Shown: positions 7,285 through 16,021 of the stretch, one piece after another
Layout: each line of letters opens with the position of its first letter
Position numbering within the stretch: position 1 is the stretch's first letter
Assembly: GCF_018760365.1 (NCBI RefSeq)
Contig: NZ_JAHIAB010000003.1
Span: forward strand, 1 to 64,000
Direction: 5' to 3'
Source: Pseudooceanicola endophyticus
GTDB lineage: Bacteria; Pseudomonadota; Alphaproteobacteria; Rhodobacterales; Rhodobacteraceae
DNA: 64,000 bases
Translations under genes and position numbers: made by a program
Notes under the pieces: generated by a model
Told to the model about the DNA's origin: nothing
Database searches by the model: none
Seen by the model: only the letters and a program-made list of their open reading frames with translations

Positions 7285-8373
7285 TCAGATGAGGGTGATG
7301 AGGCGCAAGCGCTGGCTTTCCGGCTTGTATTCCAGACCCACCAGAGCACGAAACCAACGTTCAGTGGCCGTAGGGCGTGCCTCGATCATGATGTTGAAGC
7401 GGCTAACGCCGTGTGCGTCATCCTGCACCATGCTGTAGATGTAGTTGTGGCTGATACGTTCACTGATCATTTCCCTCAACTGGTCAAGGTTGCCGCCGAG
7501 CAGCCCCAGGCCTTCCAGGCTCTTGGCCTTCTCGGTTGAGAGATACTCAAACTTTCGAGGGTCGATCTCGATGTCGCAGTTCCCCAACGGAAGAGCGACG
7601 GGGCTGATAGCATTGAGAGAGAACTCGGTGTCCGCCTCGTAACCTTGAACCACGGGACGCTCAATCTTGTAGCTCAGCAGAAGCATGAACTGTGTCCCGG
7701 GAATGCTGCGCACTGTGTAACCGGCCTTCTTGAAGCCGAAACCGACCAGATCAATGTTCTCAAGCGCGTCGCGATCGTCTTCGTGCTGGCCGATGATTGT
7801 TCCACGGAACTGCACGTAGGCGTTGCCTAACTGTGTGGATAGCCACGCCTTAAAAATTGAACTGAAGGTCGTGTCGACGTGGCCGACATAGCAAGGGTAG
7901 TCCTCGAATCCCCCGTGAATATTGGCCAACATCTGGTCGGTAAGGTTGTTGACGTAGACAGCGTAGAGCATCGGGCTCTCGAATTGGCGGCCTCCCACTC
8001 GAACAAGCTGTTCGTCGGCCTGCTTTAATGCTCCCCAGCGGCGCTCGTCTGTAATGTCAGCGTGCAGCACGGAATGGCTACTTTGCCTGCCAAACAGGCG
8101 GAGGAGCCGTTGATGGACCGGGTAGTGGTATGAATCAGATGACTCGAAATCGATGTTAAAGAGGAATGCGGCCTCGTGGCGGTCTTGCTGGGGCACCAGC
8201 GCAGTTCGTAGTGCATCGTAGTCCACGCCTTTTTTCGCAAGCAGGGCAGACGTCGAGCGAGCAATTCCCTGGATTTCTCGGTGCATCCATTCCGGCGTCA
8301 TTTTGAAATGGTCTCGAAGCACTTCGAGAAAGATGTTGTTGCGAGCGTCGAGGGTGTGAACGGTGATGCCCAT
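7285..8373 (-). CDS. Hypothetical protein of unknown family, 362 residues
   Basis: I do not recognise this protein. It has mixed alpha/beta composition, no signal peptide and no membrane segment. The N-terminus reads MGITVHTLDARNNIFLEVL, and a region near 140-180 has the pattern YVNNLTDQMLANIHGGFEDYP-like. The ATG at 8373 is preferred; AAGGA lies about 14 bases upstream, and an ATG at 8400 with AGGA almost touching it is possible. Codon use is more AT-rich than the genes after 22 kb, suggesting acquisition. It stands alone between repeat copies A and B, like other single-gene units in this island. A defence or stress role is conceivable only from context. Confidence 0.7.
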   Translation of the reverse strand: MGITVHTLDARNNIFLEVLRDHFKMTPEWMHREIQGIARSTSALLAKKGVDYDALRTALVPQQDRHEAAFLFNIDFESSDSYHYPVHQRLLRLFGRQSSHSVLHADITDERRWGALKQADEQLVRVGGRQFESPMLYAVYVNNLTDQMLANIHGGFEDYPCYVGHVDTTFSSIFKAWLSTQLGNAYVQFRGTIIGQHEDDRDALENIDLVGFGFKKAGYTVRSIPGTQFMLLLSYKIERPVVQGYEADTEFSLNAISPVALPLGNCDIEIDPRKFEYLSTEKAKSLEGLGLLGGNLDQLREMISERISHNYIYSMVQDDAHGVSRFNIMIEARPTATERWFRALVGLEYKPESQRLRLITLI

Positions 8374-8460
8374 GATCTGTCCCGTTTCCTTAGTGACCAT
8401 TCCTAGCGCTTTTCGATCGACTATAGGAGCGGGACGAGTGGCACCTTTGTCCTGCGGAGC

Positions 8461-8560
8461 TGATCTTGGCGTGCCGGACTTTGCTGCACGATGCCACGGA
8501 TGGCCGGTTTGGGGAAGCTACGCTGCAGCGGAGCCAGCTTGGTGAAGGTCCGGTGAGGGC
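8461..8560 (+). repeat. Dispersed island repeat, copy B
   Basis: The core GATGGCCGGTTTGGGGAAGC-like segment at 8496-8517 matches copy H at 18.0 kb closely, and less closely copies A, D and E. It has the same orientation as all others and lies just upstream of the minus-strand gene at 8373. Confidence 0.65.
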
Positions 8561-8676
8561 CGGGTCAATCAAATTCACACCTGTCACTCGGACGCGATCA
8601 TGATTGAAGACTGTGCCAGCTCTGCCGTGACTGAATGCCGAGGCGGCAGGTGCTTGTCAGCTCCGTCTTGTGGGAG

Positions 8677-9336
8677 TCATTCATCGATCAGGGCCTCATA
8701 CTCCGACACTACCCTGTTGAGCATCGCGCAGAAGGTAGTGCGCTCATCCCCAGCAAGTGGGTTCCTGTCAAGTGAGAATGTGGTGCCGCGCATGACATCT
8801 AGGACACGTATTTGTTGAGCGGAAACACGTGGTAATGCCTGTGAGCATACCCATAGAGCAATTGATGCGGCCTCATCTGAGATCACGGGGGTGTGGAAGA
8901 AGTACGGATACACAAAATACTCATCACCGCGACCATCGACAACGGAAAGCAGGTTCTCAACTGTTATCGAAATTCCGGTCTCATGTAGTTCAACACGTCC
9001 GAAGTGGCGTGCGCCTTGCTCGTAAGGCGCGTTGGTCCACCTCCGGCGCTGCCCCCACCAGAGTAGAAACCCGTCACGTAACTGGGGGTACAGGTTTGCG
9101 CGTCGCGGATTCGCCTCGATGCGTGCTTCGGTGTCCGTAGATAGATCGCCGAGCCCGAGAGCGTGCTGCTTGGCATCGCGCCAAAAAGGCCCATAGAAGT
9201 CACCGCCGCCTTGGTTTGCTCCGTTTTCTCTATTGCGTTCGGCTCGAATGAATGTACGTAACTCTCCGCGGAGTAGAACTTGATCGGCAAACGATAGTTT
9301 TAACGCCTTTCTTAGGGAAAGATCCGAAATCGACAT
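8677..9336 (-). CDS. Hypothetical protein, 219 residues
   Basis: I do not recognise a family. The sequence begins MSISDLSLRKALKLSFADQ and has a Trp-rich stretch around residues 85-105 (LLWWGQRRRW) and an aromatic run VYPYFFHTP near 140. The start at 9336 has GGAG 5 bases upstream and is well supported. No signal peptide or membrane helix is seen. Codon use is lower-GC than the right half of the window. It sits in the island between repeat copies B and C, on the same strand as the unknown protein at 8373 but separated by about 300 bases and a repeat, so the two are probably separate units. Confidence 0.7.
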   Translation of the reverse strand: MSISDLSLRKALKLSFADQVLLRGELRTFIRAERNRENGANQGGGDFYGPFWRDAKQHALGLGDLSTDTEARIEANPRRANLYPQLRDGFLLWWGQRRRWTNAPYEQGARHFGRVELHETGISITVENLLSVVDGRGDEYFVYPYFFHTPVISDEAASIALWVCSQALPRVSAQQIRVLDVMRGTTFSLDRNPLAGDERTTFCAMLNRVVSEYEALIDE

Positions 9337-9895
9337 AGCAGCTCCACAGTGTAACTTTCGCAATTGGTGACCAGCTTGCTGATTCGAGCAAGTTAAAGTT
9401 GCAAATAGGGAGCGGATCTGCCCTCCAACTGCGGCTTATTGCTCTCTACTGGGTTCCTAAAAGCGCCAGATTATGACGACAAAAGAGCCATCCCAAAACA
9501 CAACCTATCTGCGTGTGCCGCCGCCTCCGCACCAATTTCATCGACCTCTAAGGATTTTTTCGCAGAATGCCGCTCTTGGAACAAAAGATATCCATCAGTG
9601 GGATTTGGCAGTTACATCGCCCAGGATAAAAGGCTGCTTTGGGGCTGAGACAGGCGTTCCGCAGCGCCCGGCGTGGAGGTCGGCAGAGGGCCGGCTTTGG
9701 GCTTTCATGGCGTTTGGAGCGAACGTGCGCACTGAGCTAGCACCAAGATCCTAAGCGTCGGGTAGCTCATCAGATTTTTGATCAAGGGAGGCACCGGTTG
9801 TCGTTGCTCGGTGACTCGGCTCTGCACATTTGGGTGTCAGTTGATTGGTATCGCCAGATGTTAATAGTAGACCTATTGCAGATGAGGAACCGAGC
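9337..9895. other. Intergenic stretch with no supported gene
   Basis: There are 559 bases between divergent unknown genes. Open frames here are short and lack ribosome sites. Near 9655-9720 the text (GGCAGAGGGCCGGCTTTGGG) has the flavour of another degenerate repeat, but I could not pair it securely. Confidence 0.35.
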
Positions 9896-10240
9896 ATGAC
9901 CCGAGAGCCATTCTACGAAGATCCAGCAGGAAATCAGACGCTGGAAGAAATCGAAGCATTCCTTCGCTCAAGAGTCGTTGGTGATGAGGTTGCGATCCAC
10001 AACCCCCAAGGCGGACCAGGGCTTTTGTGTATCTTGCTGGCGACGGTTACAGTTGTTCGCCCCCGCGGGCGGCTTTGGACGGACAGACCCGCTTTTGTCG
10101 GAGACAGTCGCTGGTTCGTAAAATCCGGCAAGAATTGTGGCGCGCCAACTGGACAGTCGCGGCTGGTTATCCCGACCAAAGAAGTAAGGCGGTATGCAAC
10201 AGAGCGCCGGTTCGCTCTCGATTTCCGTCCATTTTCATAA
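9896..10240 (+). CDS. Hypothetical protein, 114 residues
   Basis: This is a small protein of unknown family starting MTREPFYEDPAGNQTLEEIE, with a C-terminus ending RRFALDFRPFS. GAGGAA precedes the ATG by about 7 bases, which decides the start over an upstream TTG. Predicted structure is mixed; no membrane helix or signal is present. It lies directly upstream of repeat copy C and about 165 bases before the putative ADP-ribosyltransferase gene on the same strand, so it could be an antitoxin or immunity partner, but nothing in the sequence proves that. Confidence 0.55.
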   Translation: MTREPFYEDPAGNQTLEEIEAFLRSRVVGDEVAIHNPQGGPGLLCILLATVTVVRPRGRLWTDRPAFVGDSRWFVKSGKNCGAPTGQSRLVIPTKEVRRYATERRFALDFRPFS

Positions 10241-10296
10241 TAGCGTGCTCAAGCAATTCTTATGCACTCGGAGTGCGTTGCTGCAACTTGCCAAGT

Positions 10297-10350
10297 CCGG
10301 TTTGGGGCAGCTGCGCCGCAGCTAGGCCCAATCTGGCGAATGACGGCGAC
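10297..10350 (+). repeat. Dispersed island repeat, copy C (partial)
   Basis: The segment TCCGGTTTGGGGCAGCTGCG, followed by CGCAGCTAGGCCCAATCTGG, matches copy H (18.0 kb) and part of copy B. It lies between the unknown gene at 9896-10240 and the ART-like gene, in the common orientation. Confidence 0.6.
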
Positions 10351-10405
10351 GGCCCGGAAGGGAAAACGTGTCAAAAATGATGCGCCGCATCTCCGCAAAT
10401 CGGCT

Positions 10406-11209
10406 ATGGAGACTAATGCGGCCATTACTATTTGTTGGCTGTCGAGGAATCTCATCAGAGATCAGCAGCTAGAAAACTTGAAAGGACGTTTTTTGAATCT
10501 TCCGATCGTAAACACCTTCGATCCCCCCTATGAATTATGGGAAACTAGGCCCGCAACTCTGGAGGAAATGATCGCCAATGAGGGGCCGGGCGATATTAAG
10601 GTTAGGATGGTGTCAAGTATTTCTGACGCCCGTGAGGCTGCGGAATACATTGCCAGAGTCGCTGTCGACAATGGTTTTAGCAATCACATCGAAACTGCGC
10701 TGAGTAATAGTAACGCGTACAAAGCATGGCTGAGCGCAATGCCTTCTAGAACGCCCGCCGAGCTATCCCGCTACCAAAGGGAATTTCCGAGAAGCGACCT
10801 TTCTGCGGCTTCCCGGGAAGTCGACCAGCACGGCAGTACCCTTAGTCCTGGACAGTGCTTGTTTCACGGCGGGCTGTGGCCGGGCGGTCGCTGTCTGATT
10901 ACTGAACGCCCGCTTTCCACGTCGCTGTGCCCCCAAGTGGCCTTGAGGAACGCAGAATACAATGCAAAGGCGTATGATGCAGGCCGGCTCGACCTGCTTG
11001 TGCTCCGCGTAAACAATCCGAAGACCAAAGCCTTTGTATTCAAGCGTACAGGCACGAATCTCGGTCATGAAGTCGAGGTCCTGTTGGCATCAGGCGCAAT
11101 CCTGACATTGAGGGCCGAAACTCTCATTCGCTGTACCTACCCAGCCACGAAAGTCGATCACCCCAAGAAAGAGATTCCGATTTATGTCCTGGAGGTCGAG
11201 GTCTCGTAA
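10406..11209 (+). CDS. Putative ADP-ribosyltransferase-fold protein
   Basis: This 267-residue protein has an unfamiliar N-terminal half. The C-terminal region (about 150-245) follows the ADP-ribosyltransferase layout: a first strand ending CLFHGG (His154 where Arg or His binds NAD), then RPLSTS (Ser171-Thr172-Ser173) followed by a helix with AL-R-NAEYNAKAY, then HEVEVLL (Glu222/Glu224) before a terminal strand. This order (R/H, S-T-S, E-x-E) is typical of R-S-E-type toxins and effectors. If right, the protein would modify a cellular target with NAD. No signal peptide is visible. The ATG at 10406 lacks a clear Shine-Dalgarno, so the true start is uncertain; the frame stays open upstream into repeat copy C. 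Its small upstream neighbour could be an immunity protein. Confidence 0.5.
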   Translation: METNAAITICWLSRNLIRDQQLENLKGRFLNLPIVNTFDPPYELWETRPATLEEMIANEGPGDIKVRMVSSISDAREAAEYIARVAVDNGFSNHIETALSNSNAYKAWLSAMPSRTPAELSRYQREFPRSDLSAASREVDQHGSTLSPGQCLFHGGLWPGGRCLITERPLSTSLCPQVALRNAEYNAKAYDAGRLDLLVLRVNNPKTKAFVFKRTGTNLGHEVEVLLASGAILTLRAETLIRCTYPATKVDHPKKEIPIYVLEVEVS

Positions 11210-11246
11210 GTGGTCGCTAAGCGAGCGAAGCGCCGTCAACGGTAAC

Positions 11247-11470
11247 TTTGTCCGCCCGGCCGTCCTTCTTCCCCTGGAAATGCTGCACGCTGGACGAAAG
11301 GCCGGTTTGGTGAAGCCGCACCGCGGCGATTAGCGAGAGACTGAACCGGGTCTTTGGGCCGTCCACGCCCCGCGAACACGGTTCACCTGGGCGAGGAGCC
11401 GGTCGCGCCGCCGCATGACCGGTTCGAGCCCAAAGGAACGGATTATGCTCGGTGCATGAATGACTGCTCG
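11247..11470 (+). repeat. Dispersed island repeat, copy D (longest)
   Basis: It contains both the 5' core (ATGCTGCACGCTGGACGAAA from 11279) and the 3' segment (CCGCATGACCGGTTCGAGCC at 11411-11430), so the full unit is at least 150-220 bases. It lies between the ART-like and nuclease genes. Confidence 0.7.
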
Positions 11471-11568
11471 TTCGGAAGACGGCCCAAAACGTGACATAGA
11501 CAAAGGCCGTTTCGCCAAGCGTTTGTGGCACAAGATTTTTCAACGTTTCGCGCGATCACGCTGAGCCT

Positions 11569-11588
11569 GACCAAAACGACCGTACTTG
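11569..11588 (+). repeat. Short direct repeat flanking nuclease gene (left)
   Basis: GACCAAAACGACCGT, starting at 11569, recurs in modified form twice to the right of the nuclease gene (12664-12710). It may mark the boundary of an inserted unit. Confidence 0.4.
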
Positions 11589-11640
11589 GCGCCGGCGATA
11601 ATGACTGTCTTAAGGGAAAAGATTTTGGACGAAGGTTTTT

Positions 11641-12618
11641 TTGCCTGACTCTTCGCTGTTCCTGCGGCTACAATCCATTGCGCGACAGTTTAGGGACAAT
11701 GAAATTGTGAGCAGAGACGACTACCTCGCCAACTCACGAGCGGCGGGCATCTACATGCAAACTTTCACTCGCGAGCGTCAGGGGGGCTTTAGCGAGACGG
11801 CGCGTGAGTCGAGCCCTCGCAAAGGCTGGAATGGAGAGGGCGTCGATGAGGCCCACGATGTCGCGATGTCCCTATGGCACTACACGGATGAGCACTTTCT
11901 GAACTGCAGGATTCCAGAGGACTATGGCTCGCCTGAAGCATTTGCAAGCGCCCTTCAGTCCTTTCGCGGCTGGCTCATACGCGTGAGGGATCAACTGCAA
12001 GAGATCATGGATCAGGCGGGCGATCGCATCGCCTTAACCGTTCCGATCACATTCAATCACGTGAAAGATACGCTATTCGCCACTGACGAAACACTCCAGC
12101 AACTCGCCGAGGCCGGTAAGGAACTGCCGGGTGGTGTAGCCGCTGTATTCGGTGCCGCGCCTACGCCCATGGAAAAGGTCCAAGAGATCGCGAACCGCTT
12201 CCCTAGTGTCGTCGCGCGTATGAGGACGCGTCGCAGTACTCGCCCGCCTCTAGAGATCGCCGACGAGTACGATGTTCAGTATCTGTTTCAAGCACTTCTC
12301 GGTGTTCCCTTTCTAGACGTTCGCCCAGAAGAGCCAACGCCTTCGGTTGCCGGTGGAGCGGGGAGAGCGGACACGCTCCTTAAACCCGAACGCATCGTTG
12401 TCGAGTACAAATGTACGCGCCACAACCTGGAGGCCAAGGAGCTGCGCAAGCAGATTGCCGACGATTTCCTCCTCTATGGGGCGCAGGCGGAGTGCGATCG
12501 GCTCTTCGTGTTCGTCTACGATCCAGTCCAGAAGTTGGAGAACCCAGAAGGGTTCGAGGATGACCTCACGCGGACCATTGACGGGTTGGATGAGGTTCGG
12601 ATTGCGGTTCGACGCTAA
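11641..12618 (+). CDS. DpnII/MboI-type restriction-endonuclease-fold protein
   Basis: The 325-residue protein has an unknown N-terminal domain (about 1-190) and a C-terminal PD-(D/E)xK nuclease domain (about 205-310). It reads DEYDVQYLFQALLG, then VRPEEPTPSVAGGAGRAD with Asp244, then VVEYKCTR with Glu255 and Lys257, then FVYDP. This is the REase_DpnII-MboI pattern, and all three metal-binding positions are kept, so it is probably active. No methyltransferase gene accompanies it, so it is not an ordinary restriction enzyme; stand-alone proteins of this kind are candidate defence effectors. I use the TTG at 11641 (GAAGG just upstream); a GTG at 11707 with AGGGA upstream would shorten it by 22 residues. 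It is flanked by short direct repeats and repeat copies D and E. Confidence 0.78.
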   Translation: MPDSSLFLRLQSIARQFRDNEIVSRDDYLANSRAAGIYMQTFTRERQGGFSETARESSPRKGWNGEGVDEAHDVAMSLWHYTDEHFLNCRIPEDYGSPEAFASALQSFRGWLIRVRDQLQEIMDQAGDRIALTVPITFNHVKDTLFATDETLQQLAEAGKELPGGVAAVFGAAPTPMEKVQEIANRFPSVVARMRTRRSTRPPLEIADEYDVQYLFQALLGVPFLDVRPEEPTPSVAGGAGRADTLLKPERIVVEYKCTRHNLEAKELRKQIADDFLLYGAQAECDRLFVFVYDPVQKLENPEGFEDDLTRTIDGLDEVRIAVRR

Positions 12619-12663
12619 GTGGGTCCTTCCATCACGTCCCAAAGAACTCAGACGTTACTGACA

Positions 12664-12713
12664 CAGACTAAAACCACCGTTTCTGTCCCAGACCAAACCG
12701 ACCGTTTCTGCCG
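12664..12713 (+). repeat. Tandem 25-bp repeat right of nuclease gene
   Basis: CAGACTAAAACCACCGTTTC and CAGACCAAACCGACCGTTTC start at 12664 and 12689. Both resemble GACCAAAACGACCGT left of the nuclease gene at 11569. The spacing of 25 bases is exact. Confidence 0.5.
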
Positions 12714-12761
12714 CCCAGCCTACATCAAAGAGGACCTCGGCGCAGCTGCAGCTAAAGCCCG

Positions 12762-12890
12762 GTTTGTCCGCCCTGCCGACCTTCATCTTCCGAAAATGCT
12801 GCGCGATGGACGAATGGCCGGTCTGGTGAAGCTGCACCGCGGCGGTCGGCCAGGGACTGAACGGCAGGTTAGGGCCGTTCACGTCGGTCG
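12762..12890 (+). repeat. Dispersed island repeat, copy E
   Basis: The core from ATGCTGCGCGATGG (12796) is almost identical to copy A, differing at a few positions, and continues through GGGACTGAACGGCAGGT. Related text may extend to about 12960 (GGATGACTGCTC, also after copy D). The rest of the gap 12619-13147 holds no gene. Confidence 0.75.
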
Positions 12891-13147
12891 CCGGTCCGAT
12901 GCGGAAGGGGCGGGAGAGTAGCCACTTTGCTGCGCCTTGCCTGGATGACTGCTCCGGGCTGGGTATGCCCCGGCCCGTTTGCGTGAACGCGACCGCGTTG
13001 GTGCTATGTGTGCAGGTTGGCACTCGGCCATTGGACTAGCCGGTTCAACTCCGTTGATGGTAGATAAAATAAGCGCTCGTCCGCGGCTCTTGCTATCCGA
13101 ATTGGTCGAAGCGAGAAGTGCAGCACAAAAAATGTTGAGGGAATTTA

Positions 13148-14236
13148 ATGGACGTAAATGAATTTATCGGACTCGCCAAGTGGATGAACGACCGCGTGAA
13201 CCCGGCGATGTCGTTGTATGAACAGTTGGCCAAGTCGATGGAGCAAAATACGTCCAATGGGAGCAAGGTGCCACTACGTGAGCATCTGGACGCCGTGCAG
13301 AATGCACTGCTCAAAATGCCCCTATCACAACTGAGCTATCAACAGACTGATCTGTTGGACGAAATGGAAGTTGGCGACCTGCTCGGCGCGAAGGGCTGGC
13401 GCTTCGTTGAACGCACCGTGAAAGAAGGCAACTACGATCCAGCCAGTGCCGCCACTGACATTCGTAAGGCCAAGCAGCGCCTGGACAGCGCACTCCAACA
13501 GTTTAAGAAGATTCGTCTGTCACTATCCGAGGTCGGCATTAAAGGCGAACCGGATTACGAGACATCTGATAAGGTGACGGTTCGTGTTCGCTTCAAGGAT
13601 GCTGTCGAGATCGGAAACGTGACCCAGCTCAAAAAGTGGTCCACCGAATGGTATGATATCTCTCGTGGCTTAGCCATGGCAGCAGGTGAGCGGCCAGAGG
13701 ATGTTGAAGTAAAGGGAGCAAGCACAGGCTCACTGATTTTAATCCTTGGAACGACTCTCTCTGTGGCGAGCATCATTGCCCTAATCATGAAGCAAATTGC
13801 TTCCACGGTGAAATCGTCCATGGAGATTGCGCATACTCTCCAGGACTGGAAAATGCGTAAGGTCGCTGATGCCGAAGTGGAGCGAGTGCTCCTCGCGCGG
13901 CGCAAGAGTGTCGAGGATGGTGGCGTGCAAGACGCCCTCGAATTGGTCCGTGAGAAGATCGGCGAGCGCATTGCAGGCGATGTTGAAAACGCGCTCAAAA
14001 AGTCTATTGAAAAGATGTTTCGGTTCACCTCCAAGGGCGGTGAACTGGATATGTTGCCTCCACCTAAGCCTGCCGATGACGAGGAGTTGGACGATACGGT
14101 AGCAGAAGCCATCAATACGATCACCGAAAACGTCGAAGAGATGCGCACGCTCAAGGCCGCCACCCAGTTACTGATTGAGGATCAGGCAAACGACGCACCA
14201 GATAAAGAAGCGGATGATGCTGAGGCAGGGGAATAG
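13148..14236 (+). CDS. Membrane protein of unknown function with one central helix
   Basis: The 362-residue protein has a soluble N-terminal domain (1-190), a single strongly hydrophobic helix at about 193-214 (GSLILILGTTLSVASIIALI), and a long charged C-terminal region with coiled-coil character (215-290), ending in an acidic tail rich in Asp/Glu. GAGGGAA lies about 5 bases before the ATG, so the start is secure. No signal peptide is present. I do not recognise the family. A central membrane anchor with cytosolic flanks on a lone, lower-GC gene between repeats resembles membrane effectors of abortive-infection systems, but this is only inference. Confidence 0.75.
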   Translation: MDVNEFIGLAKWMNDRVNPAMSLYEQLAKSMEQNTSNGSKVPLREHLDAVQNALLKMPLSQLSYQQTDLLDEMEVGDLLGAKGWRFVERTVKEGNYDPASAATDIRKAKQRLDSALQQFKKIRLSLSEVGIKGEPDYETSDKVTVRVRFKDAVEIGNVTQLKKWSTEWYDISRGLAMAAGERPEDVEVKGASTGSLILILGTTLSVASIIALIMKQIASTVKSSMEIAHTLQDWKMRKVADAEVERVLLARRKSVEDGGVQDALELVREKIGERIAGDVENALKKSIEKMFRFTSKGGELDMLPPPKPADDEELDDTVAEAINTITENVEEMRTLKAATQLLIEDQANDAPDKEADDAEAGE

Positions 14237-14519
14237 CTGCCCGGATGCCCGGAAAGCGCCGTCCTTCCAGGGCTTCCTCAACGTACTCACAGGTCTGCTT
14301 GGACGAGCCGCGCCGCAGCAATGTAGCGGTATGTTGAAGTCCGCTTTGGGCCGCCTTTGCCGAGCAGTGCCGCTCATCTTGGCGTCCGGAAAGATGCTCT
14401 GCCGCGGGTCTGATCAGAGGTGTTTTGACCTCATGATACGCGTCCGGCTGAGTGCTGCGGCAACGCAGGGCCGCAGGAAAGGTGGGCCCAAAATGGATGC
14501 TGCAGCTTAAGGTTGACAG
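14237..14519. other. Intergenic stretch, possible eroded repeat copy
   Basis: Between 14285 and 14400 the text (GGTCTGCTTGGACGAGCCGC, then AAGTCCGCTTTGGGCC) weakly resembles the dispersed repeat. It is too diverged to call with confidence. No gene is seen. Confidence 0.25.
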
Positions 14520-15433
14520 TCAGCTCTTCGGTCGGGGTTGCCCTTTGCCGCTTGACGCCGCGAACATAGTTGTTGCGAATGAAATGAAGCTTCGTAGTCG
14601 CGGTGTCATCAGGCGGTCGCGATAATAGACCAGCCACATCGGACGCTCACCCAAATACCAGGTCGGCAAGAGGCGGACCAGATCGTCAGCCTCCAGATCA
14701 CGTTGCACCAGAATCTCTGGTTGCATGATCAGGCCAAGTCCCGCCTTCGCGGCACTGTGCAAAGCTTGACCATTGTTTACCGTAATCATCCTCTTGGGCG
14801 CGACCTCCACAGCTTCCTCATCTTTCGTAAACCGCCAAGGAGTCGACGCGGAGGGCGTGAAGGCAATCGCTTCGTGACGATTCAGGTCCTGAGGATGTTC
14901 AGGCGTGCCCATACGGGCGAGGTGCCCGGGTGAAGCACAAACAATCATCCGATAGGGCGCCAGTGGCCTGGCGATCAAGCTGCTGTCCGGCATTGAGCCA
15001 ATACGGAAGACAAGATCAAACCCTTCCTCAACCAGATCGACGTTGCGATCAGTCAACGCGATGTCGATTTCGACATCGGGAGCGCTTTCCCTGTAACGAC
15101 CAAGTGCGGGCATCAGCGCTTCCGAGCCGAAGGTCGTGGCGCAGTGATCCGCAACCTGCCTAGCGCCCGCACCTGCTGCAGCTCGGTCGCGGCCTCGGCA
15201 AGTGCGATCCGTTCGAGGATATCCTTGCATTGCTCGAGGTAACTGGCGCCGAACGTGGTCAGGCTTTGTCTCCGCGTTGGCCGATTCAGCAGGCGAATTC
15301 CGAGATGGGACTCGAACGCGGCCAGTTGTTGGCCGACCATCGCGGGCGATAGCTGGAGTTCTGAGGCCTCCGCGCTCATCGATCCAGCCTGCACCGTTGT
15401 CACGAAGGCCCGCATCCCGCGAACAAAATCCAT
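14520..15433 (-). pseudogene. LysR-family regulator, one frameshift
   Basis: The N-terminal winged-helix domain is in one frame from the ATG at 15433 (MDFVRGMRAFVTTVQAGSMS, with the HTH around ASELQLSPAMVGQQLAAFE). It runs to GRLRITAP and then goes out of frame at about 15136-15139. The substrate-binding domain continues in another frame (TTFGSEALMPALGRYRES to the stop at 14520). Adding one base in the CCACGACC run restores a normal LysR of about 304 residues. The gene is divergent from the CMD/SDR pair, which it would have controlled. Either the gene is recently broken or the sequence has a one-base error. Confidence 0.8.
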
Positions 15434-15571
15434 TTAATGAAAATCCCATAAAGACCTCAAAATTTATCGCAGATTATCTGCTTTTGCTTTCAAGATTATG
15501 GTTCCCAAAACGAAAGACCAGAGAGCCGTGGCGCCCTGCGCTGATGGCCTCGCGACCCAAGGGAGATTCAT

Positions 15572-15961
15572 ATGACCGAGACCGCGATAGAACGGGGACG
15601 GCGCCTGTCTGAACAGTTCAGCCCCGGAATGGAGGCGACGCTCGAGGCACGATACGGGCATCTTTTGCCCGACATGGCCTCCAGCGTGGTGAGCTATGTC
15701 TACGGCCAGCATTACGCCCGGCCCGGCCTGGCCTTGCGCGACCGCTACCTTGCGACGATTGCCGCACTTGCGGCGCAGGGCGACCAGACCGCCGCTCAGC
15801 TCAAGATCAATATCGCGGCCGGATTGAAGGCTGGCCTGGCGCAGAGAGAGATCGCCGAAGTGATCTGGCAGATGGCCCTCTACGGCGGCCTTCCGGCATC
15901 GATCAACGCTTTGAACACGTCGATCGCCGTTTTCTCTGAACAGGATGCCTTGATCGGCTGA
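15572..15961 (+). CDS. Carboxymuconolactone decarboxylase (CMD) family protein
   Basis: A 129-residue all-helical protein with the CMD/AhpD-like layout: LRDRYLATIAALAAQGD, then LKAGLAQREIAEVIWQMALYGG. I see no CxxC pair, so the peroxidase-type AhpD chemistry is unlikely and the protein belongs with the gamma-carboxymuconolactone decarboxylase-like group. GGAG lies 6 bases before the ATG. It is followed after 60 bases by an SDR oxidoreductase on the same strand, and both are divergent from a frameshifted LysR gene. The pair probably acts in oxidation of a small aromatic or lactone compound; the substrate is unknown. Confidence 0.85.
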   Translation: MTETAIERGRRLSEQFSPGMEATLEARYGHLLPDMASSVVSYVYGQHYARPGLALRDRYLATIAALAAQGDQTAAQLKINIAAGLKAGLAQREIAEVIWQMALYGGLPASINALNTSIAVFSEQDALIG

Positions 15962-16021
15962 GACATGGCGCCAAGCGGGAGGACTTGCCCTTCTGCGCCC
16001 CATTTTCAAAGGAGCTTGAAC

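Noticed and set aside
9439-9754. Small plus-strand frames in the gap at 9.4-9.8 kb
   Set aside because: No ribosome site, biased composition and no similarity that I can recognise.
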